DNA of 11,556 nt from Bacteroides sp. Lineage in GTDB: Bacteria > Bacteroidota > Bacteroidia > Bacteroidales > Bacteroidaceae. The translations under genes and the position numbers were made by a program. Shown in pieces: positions 7,036 to 11,556 of this stretch (position 1 is the first letter of the stretch; every line of letters begins with the position of its first letter). The stretch covers positions 1 through 11,556 of the forward strand of contig JASLCM010000092.1 of NCBI GenBank assembly GCA_030151845.1, written 5' to 3'. The notes below the pieces were generated by a model. The model did no database searches, was not told the origin of the DNA, and saw only the letters and a list, made by a program, of their open reading frames with translations.

Positions 7036-7950
7036 CTATTTTCCTTTTGCTGTTAAACAAGCAAGTGCTAAACTATAGTATTTAGACAATCCCGAGTCAC
7101 TTCTTGAAGTTACAACTATAGGACACTCTGTACCTTGTAATGTACCTGCCATCTCTGCCTTAGCGAACAAAGATACTGCTTTATAAAAACAATTACCCGA
7201 TTCAATATTAGGAAAAACAAGCACATCGGCCTCTCCTCCTATTACAGATTTGATTCCTTTTATCTCTCCACTCTCTTTTTCACAGGCCGTACGAACATCC
7301 ATCGGACCGTCTATCAGTGCTTTACCAAACTCTCCTTTCCTAGAGCGCTCTAAAATACGCTGATAATTTATGGTGTGCGGAAATTTCTCACTGATCTTCT
7401 CTGTACAGTGAATAAGTGCAACCCTAGGCTCTTCGATACCAAAACGGTAACAGCTTTCTATAGCATAAGCTATTTCGGCCATAAAGTGTTTTTCTTCTGG
7501 ACGAGGGATTACTGCAGCATCTGTAAAGAAAAGTAGTTTATGATAAGTAGGCATTTCAACTACAGATAAGTGAGTTAAAATTCTGCCTTTTGGAAGTAAG
7601 CCAAACTCTTTATTCAGAATAGCTCGAAGCAGGTTATCTGTATTGATTACACCTTTCATTAGTACATCTCCTTTCCCTTGTCGAATAAGCTCTACTCCTC
7701 TTTTTGCAGCCTCATCCACCCCTTTAACATCTTCAATACTCAGCTTGGATGAATATTTTTGTACGATAGAAAGTTTTGACAGTCGCTCTTGATCTCCAAC
7801 TAACAGAGCTGTAGCAATCCCCTCATCAAAAGCTCTAGAAAGTGCATATTCTGTATGGCTATCGTAGCCACAAATAACTACAATGCGTTTAGGATTATTC
7901 TCTTTTTTAAGACGAGCTATTAGCTCCTTAAAACTTGTAATCGGTTTCAT
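7036..7950 (-). CDS. ptb: phosphate butyryltransferase
   Basis: This enzyme exchanges CoA for phosphate on butyryl-CoA, giving butyryl phosphate for the adjoining kinase. The 304 residues form a PTA/PTB-type domain. Visible landmarks are KRIVVICGYD (21-30), GDVLMKGVINTDNLLRA (94-110), RILTHLSVVEMP (123-134), a loop IDGPMDVRTA (213-222), GGEADVLVFPNIESGN (238-253) and TSRSDS (281-286). The length and the neighbouring kinase point to ptb rather than the acetate enzyme pta. The gene leads the ptb-buk unit. No Shine-Dalgarno site is seen; a weak -7 box lies 17 bases upstream. Acyl specificity (butyryl versus isobutyryl, isovaleryl or propionyl) cannot be read from the sequence. Confidence 0.92.
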   Translation of the reverse strand: MKPITSFKELIARLKKENNPKRIVVICGYDSHTEYALSRAFDEGIATALLVGDQERLSKLSIVQKYSSKLSIEDVKGVDEAAKRGVELIRQGKGDVLMKGVINTDNLLRAILNKEFGLLPKGRILTHLSVVEMPTYHKLLFFTDAAVIPRPEEKHFMAEIAYAIESCYRFGIEEPRVALIHCTEKISEKFPHTINYQRILERSRKGEFGKALIDGPMDVRTACEKESGEIKGIKSVIGGEADVLVFPNIESGNCFYKAVSLFAKAEMAGTLQGTECPIVVTSRSDSGLSKYYSLALACLTAKGK

Positions 7951-7966
7951 TATGCAAGGTTTTTAG

Positions 7967-7974
7967 CAAATATG
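7967..7974 (-). promoter_or_regulatory. possible -7 box of ptb-buk
   Basis: CATATTTG on the minus strand differs from TAnnTTTG only at the first base. A GTG sits about 20 bases upstream where TTG would be expected. If used, the leader would be only about ten bases long. Confidence 0.35.
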
Positions 7975-8087
7975 AGAAAAAAGGATTAATTATTCACCTA
8001 AAAATTCAACTATATAGTCGTTTTCCTTTTTAGAGAAGGATTTACTACTTCATCCAAGTAAAGCGGTTACTTATTAGAATCATTTTG

Positions 8088-8095
8088 TATTTTTG
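8088..8095 (+). promoter_or_regulatory. predicted -7 box of the LD-carboxypeptidase gene
   Basis: TATTTTTG matches TAnnTTTG and stands 16 bases before the ATG at 8112. There is no good TTG 19 bases upstream. The transcript would have a leader of about ten bases, short but plausible in this phylum. Confidence 0.42.
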
Positions 8096-8111
8096 TACAA
8101 AATAGATCATT

Positions 8112-9020
8112 ATGGGTATGCACTTCCCTCCTTTTCTTCAAGATAAAGATGAAATTCTCCTAGTTTCGCCCTCGGGTAAGATTGAGAGAAAATATGTAAA
8201 AGAGGCAATGAAAACCATTCAGTTGCTACACTTTACTCCAAAAAGATTATCTAACGTATACAAATCTGCGGGTTCTTATGCGGGCACTTTAGAACAGAGA
8301 CTCAAAGACCTTCAAGAAGCTTTTGATTCCTCTTCCTGTAAAGCAATACTATGCACGCGTGGAGGTTATGGAGCTGTACATCTTTTGCATAAGCTAGATC
8401 TTTCTCTTTTCAAAAATCATCCCAAGTGGCTAATTGGCTATAGTGACATTACGATTCTTCATAGTCTTTTACAAAAAGAGGGGTATGCCTCTATACATGG
8501 CCCTATGTGCAAACATATAGCAACCCAACCTATTGATGAGACATCTACCACTATTCTTTTTAATTTGTTGCGAGGCAAACTTCCCAAGTACACTGTCCCT
8601 TACCACAAATACAATAGAGAAGGTGAGGCTGTTGGAACACTAGTTGGGGGGAATATGGCTGTTTTTTCTGGACTGCGAGGAACAAGTTACGATCTAATTA
8701 CAAATAATGCAATTCTCTTTCTAGAAGATGTAAATGAAGCCCCCTATGCTATTGAAAGAATGTGTTATAACTTAAAACTCGGTGGTGTTTTCGATAAGAT
8801 TAAGGGGTTAATTGTTGGACAGTTTACTGATCATGAAGAGAATGCTAGTCTGACACAAAGTGTATACTATGCGATTAAAGAGGTTACAAAAGAGTATGAT
8901 TTCCCTATATGTTTCAACTTCCCTGCCGGTCATCAAACGACCAACTACCCTTTAATCCTAGGAGCTACGGTAAACCTTTCAGTAAACAAAGCAACTACTA
9001 AATTGCGTTTTATAAAATAA
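8112..9020 (+). CDS. ldcA: LD-carboxypeptidase, peptidase family S66 (muramoyltetrapeptide carboxypeptidase)
   Basis: Enzymes of this family remove the terminal D-alanine from murein tetrapeptides, acting on the L-D bond during cell wall recycling. The 302-residue protein has the family landmarks: LVSPSG near the start (17-22), CTRGGYGA (81-88) and the nucleophile motif GYSDIT with S111. FLEDVNEAPY (203-212) supplies the catalytic E205, and FPAGHQTTNYPLILGA (270-285) the histidine H274. The Ser-Glu-His triad is thus intact. There is no signal peptide, so it should act in the cytoplasm on recycled muropeptides. An alternative start at residue 3 would change little. It has its own -7 box and stands in front of the cyclase gene. 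Some S66 members instead cleave other peptide conjugates, so the exact substrate is inferred. Confidence 0.92.
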   Translation: MGMHFPPFLQDKDEILLVSPSGKIERKYVKEAMKTIQLLHFTPKRLSNVYKSAGSYAGTLEQRLKDLQEAFDSSSCKAILCTRGGYGAVHLLHKLDLSLFKNHPKWLIGYSDITILHSLLQKEGYASIHGPMCKHIATQPIDETSTTILFNLLRGKLPKYTVPYHKYNREGEAVGTLVGGNMAVFSGLRGTSYDLITNNAILFLEDVNEAPYAIERMCYNLKLGGVFDKIKGLIVGQFTDHEENASLTQSVYYAIKEVTKEYDFPICFNFPAGHQTTNYPLILGATVNLSVNKATTKLRFIK

Positions 9021-9084
9021 AATTGATAAAGAATGAGAATAGCTAAAAAAAAGAGATTGATTTAGAAATACCAGCTAAAAAGAG

Positions 9085-9092
9085 TAAATTTG
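9085..9092 (+). promoter_or_regulatory. predicted -7 box of the cyclase-sufE unit
   Basis: TAAATTTG is an exact TAnnTTTG match. A weak -33 candidate (TTT at 9061-9063) lies 21 bases upstream. Transcription would start near 9099, 15 bases before the ATG at 9114. The in-frame TTG at 9090 lies inside this box and would not be transcribed. Confidence 0.48.
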
Positions 9093-9113
9093 AAAACCCT
9101 TGAATTAAAAGAC

Positions 9114-10115
9114 ATGCAGAAAATAAGAAATATCTTAATTACACTCCTTTGTATTACCACAGTTATAAGCTGTGGAGCCCAAAAAAACAAGAAGGAGACA
9201 AAAGAAGAAGAAAATAAAGAGGTGCTAATTCCTACTTTCAATGCAGACTCCGCCTATGCATACATAGAGAAACAGGTCTCTTTCGGACCAAGAGTTCCTA
9301 ATTCTGCAGGACATAAAGCTTGTGCTAGTTATTTAAAAAGCAAACTAGAAGAGGTTGGTGCTAAAGTAACAACACAGGAGATAGAAGTTACAGCTTATGA
9401 TGGCACATTGCTTAATGCAACTAATATCATTGGTTCGTATCAACCCGATAAAAAGAAAAGAGTAGCTCTTTTTGCACATTGGGACACACGCCCTTGGGCC
9501 GACAATGATCCAGACTCTAAACACCACTACACACCTGTCATTGGGGCTAACGATGGAGCAAGTGGAGTGGGCGTCCTCTTAGAGATCGGCAGACAACTTA
9601 GCCAGAATGAGCCTGAGCTAGGCGTTGACCTCATCTTGTTTGATGCCGAAGACTATGGTCCTCATCAAGAGTATAGAGGAGAACATAACGAAGCCTATTG
9701 GTGTTTAGGTTCACAACACTGGGCAAAACATCCACACGTAGCAAACTACAATGCACGTTTTGGAATTCTACTTGATATGGTTGGAGGTGAAAATGCTACT
9801 TTCTTTAAAGAGTACTACTCAGAACATTATGCAAAAGAGATTAATAGCAAAGTGTGGAAAAGGGCTCATAAGCTAGGATATTCAGCGTTTTTTATCAAAA
9901 AAGTTGCTAATTGGCCTGTAATCGATGATCACTTATTCGTCAATAAACTTGCACGAATACCAACAATCGACATCATTCCGCATCACCCAAACAACCCACA
10001 ATCGAGTTTTGGGGACACATGGCATACTGTAGATGATACATTAGAAAATATTAACCGAGAAACACTAAAAGCAGTTGGCCAAACTGTTCTAGCTATTATA
10101 TATAACGAAAAGTAA
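9114..10115 (+). CDS. M28-family glutaminyl-peptide cyclotransferase (glutaminyl cyclase) lipoprotein
   Basis: Such enzymes turn N-terminal glutamine into pyroglutamate on exported proteins. I start at the ATG at 9114, giving 333 residues with a compact signal peptide (MQKIRNILITLLCITTVISC) and lipobox ending at C20. A charged linker of about 20 residues follows, then the M28-type alpha/beta domain. Active-site features are AHWDTRPWADND (121-132), ANDGASGVGVLLE (145-157, D147), LFDAEDYG (175-182, E179 and D180), VIDDHLF (269-275) and DTWHTVDDT (301-309, H304). This is the single-zinc cyclase layout: D147, D180 and H304 as likely ligands and E179 as likely general base, with Asp where animal cyclases have Glu. 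The PWADND and DDH motifs argue against a plain aminopeptidase. sufE follows after one base. A bacterial cyclase of this type is known from Porphyromonas gingivalis. Confidence 0.88.
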   Translation: MQKIRNILITLLCITTVISCGAQKNKKETKEEENKEVLIPTFNADSAYAYIEKQVSFGPRVPNSAGHKACASYLKSKLEEVGAKVTTQEIEVTAYDGTLLNATNIIGSYQPDKKKRVALFAHWDTRPWADNDPDSKHHYTPVIGANDGASGVGVLLEIGRQLSQNEPELGVDLILFDAEDYGPHQEYRGEHNEAYWCLGSQHWAKHPHVANYNARFGILLDMVGGENATFFKEYYSEHYAKEINSKVWKRAHKLGYSAFFIKKVANWPVIDDHLFVNKLARIPTIDIIPHHPNNPQSSFGDTWHTVDDTLENINRETLKAVGQTVLAIIYNEK

Positions 10116-10116
10116 A

Positions 10117-10548
10117 ATGAAGACAATTAATGAAATACAGGATGAAATTATTGAGGAGTTTGAAGTCTTAGACGATTGGATGGATCGCTACCAGCTACTC
10201 ATTGAGCTAGGGAATGAACAACCCCCTTTAGATGAAAAGTACAAAATAGACCAAAACCTTATTGAGGGCTGCCAAAGTCGTGTATGGCTGCATGCTGAAA
10301 TGCAAGAGAATAAGCTACACTTCGAAGCAGAAAGTGATGCTCTTATTGTTAAAGGAATAATAACACTACTAATAAAAGTTTTATCCAACCATACCCCTTC
10401 AGAAATTCTTGATGCTGAACTTTACTTTATTAATGAGATAGGTCTTCAAGAACATCTCTCTCCTACAAGAAGTAATGGGTTACTCGCCATGGTTAAACAA
10501 ATGAAGCTTTTTGCTTTAGCATTTAAGGCAAAGCAGAGTCTGAAGTAA
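10117..10548 (+). CDS. sufE: SufE-family cysteine desulfuration protein
   Basis: SufE takes persulfide sulfur from the cysteine desulfurase SufS and passes it to the SufBCD scaffold for Fe-S cluster assembly in the cytoplasm. The 143 residues show the family pattern: an N-terminal helix ending in DWMDRYQLLIELG (20-32), then the conserved LIEGCQSRVWL (48-58) with the sulfur-accepting C52. NGLLAMVKQMK lies near the end. C52 corresponds to C51 of Escherichia coli SufE. The ATG follows the cyclase stop by a single base and has no Shine-Dalgarno site, so translation probably depends on the cyclase ribosomes. The other suf genes are not in the window. A dedicated terminator follows the stop. Confidence 0.93.
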   Translation: MKTINEIQDEIIEEFEVLDDWMDRYQLLIELGNEQPPLDEKYKIDQNLIEGCQSRVWLHAEMQENKLHFEAESDALIVKGIITLLIKVLSNHTPSEILDAELYFINEIGLQEHLSPTRSNGLLAMVKQMKLFALAFKAKQSLK

Positions 10549-10553
10549 TTGGT

Positions 10554-10588
10554 AAGAACTTTCTGATTAATCAGAAAGTTCTTTTTTT
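10554..10588 (+). terminator. sufE terminator overlapping the 3' end of the converging CPBP gene
   Basis: Bases 10554-10583 form a 30-base perfect palindrome (half-site AAGAACTTTCTGATT). On the plus strand it continues into a seven-base T-tract ending at 10588. On the minus strand no U-tract follows, so it should act only on sufE. Its right arm and T-tract encode the last residues (KKELSD) and stop of the CPBP protease. Confidence 0.88.
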
Positions 10589-11352
10589 ACTCCCCAATTA
10601 AAAGGTATACTCTTATGCAGTGTATACACCCCTACTCCCAATAAAAGAAGTCCTATTCCCAATAGAGCAGCATAATAAGAACCTGACATTAACTCACGGA
10701 TAGAGTCTACCTCTGCTCCATGAATTCGAAGTAAAATCACAGCCATGGAGTTATTTATTATATGTAGAAGAGTGGGAACTAGAATATTTCCAGTTCTATA
10801 ATACACCCATCCAAATAGAAGTCCTAGAAGAAAAGCTCCCACTACCTGTACTGGGTTAAAGTGAATTACACCAAAAATTAAAGCAGAGATCAAAATAGCC
10901 TTCCAAGGTGCATATTTTTTTAACAGAACACCTAAGATTATTAGTCGGAAGATTATCTCCTCTTCTATAGGGCCAATAATGGAAATTGCAATAATTCCCC
11001 AAGGAGAGGTCAGAACATGATCAAAGGTTTGAGCCATTAAGTCTGGTAGCCAACTTAGCACAGACAAAATATAGTCTAGTGCAATATATCCTCCTACCCA
11101 TGCTAGAATGGAACCGATATAGACCTTAGCAGATGTTTTTGGGAAGAAAAAGTCCTCTTTTCTTAAATAATCCATTTTGTAAAAAACCAAAAGAGTAACT
11201 AAGGCACTGGAGAGTAAGGCAATCCCAAGGACTCCTGGCATTTGCAAACCATCAAAGCCACCTGTTATTAAAACGGCAAAGAAAGAGACTACAAAAGAGA
11301 CTAATTGCTGTACTACAATAAATACAAGCAAAACTAAAAACACCTTTTTCAT
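10567..11352 (-). CDS. CPBP family intramembrane glutamic protease (CAAX/Abi-type)
   Basis: This is a polytopic inner-membrane protein of the CPBP family, whose members include CAAX prenyl-endopeptidases (Rce1) and bacterial bacteriocin-immunity or regulatory proteases. The 261 residues are very hydrophobic, with about seven or eight predicted membrane segments (near 3-30, 40-57, 77-100, 116-128, 133-145, 150-180, 186-209 and 226-245). The three family motifs are intact: EExxxR (E131, E132, R136), FxxxH (F160, H164) and HxxxN (H197, N201), so it should be catalytically competent. The substrate is unknown and no bacteriocin gene is nearby. The gene lies 62 bases downstream of ribF, with the ribF terminator filling the gap and no clear promoter of its own. 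The last codons overlap the sufE terminator. Family confidence is high; function is open. Confidence 0.9.
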   Translation of the reverse strand: MKKVFLVLLVFIVVQQLVSFVVSFFAVLITGGFDGLQMPGVLGIALLSSALVTLLVFYKMDYLRKEDFFFPKTSAKVYIGSILAWVGGYIALDYILSVLSWLPDLMAQTFDHVLTSPWGIIAISIIGPIEEEIIFRLIILGVLLKKYAPWKAILISALIFGVIHFNPVQVVGAFLLGLLFGWVYYRTGNILVPTLLHIINNSMAVILLRIHGAEVDSIRELMSGSYYAALLGIGLLLLGVGVYTLHKSIPFNWGVKKELSD

Positions 11353-11360
11353 ATATAGTT

Positions 11361-11400
11361 TTTTAAAAATAAAAAATCCCTCTATGCGCTAGAAGGATTT
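11361..11400 (-). terminator. ribF terminator in front of the CPBP gene
   Basis: On the minus strand AAATCCTTCTA (11400-11390) pairs with TAGAGGGATTT (11384-11374), eleven pairs with one G-U, around the loop GCGCA. It runs into ATTTTTTATTTTT. It looks like a strong intrinsic terminator for ribF. Only about 20 bases remain between it and the CPBP ATG. Confidence 0.85.
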
Positions 11401-11414
11401 ACATAACAGATGAT

Positions 11415-11556
11415 TCACAGTTTTAAAATCTTTCTACTTACCTCTTCATCACTTCCTAATTGCTTTATTAAGGGTGTTAGTCCGTCGAACTTTATCTCAT
11501 CACGAATACGTTTAACATATTCAAGTGTGAGCTCTTTCCCGTAGATATTTTCATTA
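11415..11556 (-). CDS. ribF: RibF C-terminal end (bifunctional riboflavin kinase / FAD synthetase), partial
   Basis: RibF phosphorylates riboflavin to FMN and adenylates it to FAD; the C-terminal part is the riboflavin kinase domain. Only the last 46 residues are in the window, reading NENIYGKELTLEYVKRIRDE and onward to a TGA at 11417-11415. They match the family ending: (D/E)xxIYGxxLxVxFxxxIRDExKF at 2-23, then LxxLIxQLxxDEExxR at 26-41. The gene continues beyond base 11556, so its start and N-terminal adenylyltransferase domain are not visible. It is followed by a strong hairpin terminator. I recognise it from this short conserved tail, so identification is good but rests on few residues. 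Confidence 0.8.
   Translation of the reverse strand, partial: NENIYGKELTLEYVKRIRDEIKFDGLTPLIKQLGSDEEVSRKILKL

Noticed and set aside
7034..7060. Upstream ATG at 7060 for butyrate kinase
   Set aside because: It would overlap ptb by 25 bases and add nine residues not typical of the family; the ATG at 7033 has an AAAGGA upstream and starts with the conserved MKILAINPGS.
8023..8039. TCCTT...AAGGA inverted repeat in the ptb/ldcA intergenic region as a regulatory hairpin
   Set aside because: A weak five-pair stem with a long loop and no clear position relative to either promoter.
10567..11352. CPBP protease as part of a bacteriocin, immunity or defence cassette
   Set aside because: No bacteriocin precursor, transporter, toxin or mobile-element gene is nearby; neighbours are housekeeping genes.
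1..11556. A mobile element or CRISPR array
   Set aside because: No transposase or integrase, no attachment-site duplication beside the tRNA within the window, no regularly spaced repeats, and gene content is uniformly housekeeping.

Overview
The window is an ordinary chromosomal stretch from a member of the Bacteroidota, most likely the order Bacteroidales; I do not assign a family. The evidence is the promoter style (TAnnTTTG -7 boxes, several with a TTG/TTTG element 18-20 bases upstream), mostly absent Shine-Dalgarno sites, A+T-rich DNA, and the gene types: a lipoprotein with an N-terminal DUF4369-like region and a thioredoxin-like fold, a lipoprotein M28-type glutaminyl cyclase, and a ptb-buk pair. 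I see no transposase, integrase, CRISPR array, phage gene or defence cassette.

Layout. Bases 1-67 hold a 3'-truncated tRNA-Leu(CAA) on the minus strand with its promoter at 81-110. manC (GDP-mannose synthesis) follows on the plus strand. It converges on a minus-strand pair, greA-HIT protein, across a 44-base perfect palindrome that is a two-way terminator. Upstream of greA is a leader with its own promoter, a terminator-like hairpin and a strong Shine-Dalgarno site. Next, still on the minus strand, is a cysteine-poor thioredoxin-fold lipoprotein. It is divergent from pnp (polynucleotide phosphorylase, plus strand). pnp converges on a minus-strand ptb-buk operon (butyryl-CoA to butyrate with ATP gain) across a second two-way palindromic terminator. 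Divergent from ptb is a plus-strand series: an LD-carboxypeptidase, a glutaminyl cyclase lipoprotein, and sufE starting one base after the cyclase stop. sufE converges on a minus-strand CPBP intramembrane protease; the sufE terminator lies partly inside the last codons of the protease gene. The window ends in the 3' end of ribF (minus strand), whose terminator sits directly in front of the protease gene.

How the genes fit together. This is mostly housekeeping: transcript cleavage (GreA), RNA turnover (PNPase), cell wall recycling (LD-carboxypeptidase), Fe-S assembly (SufE), FAD supply (RibF), sugar nucleotide supply (ManC) and fermentation energy (Ptb/Buk). Only the clear pairs (greA-HIT, ptb-buk, cyclase-sufE) look co-transcribed.

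I did not find a convincing undescribed system. The observations most worth checking are the greA leader (a probable short-RNA or attenuation arrangement plus a perfect Shine-Dalgarno site in a lineage that rarely uses one), the thioredoxin-fold lipoprotein that has lost its CxxC, and the terminator arrangements around the CPBP protease gene.
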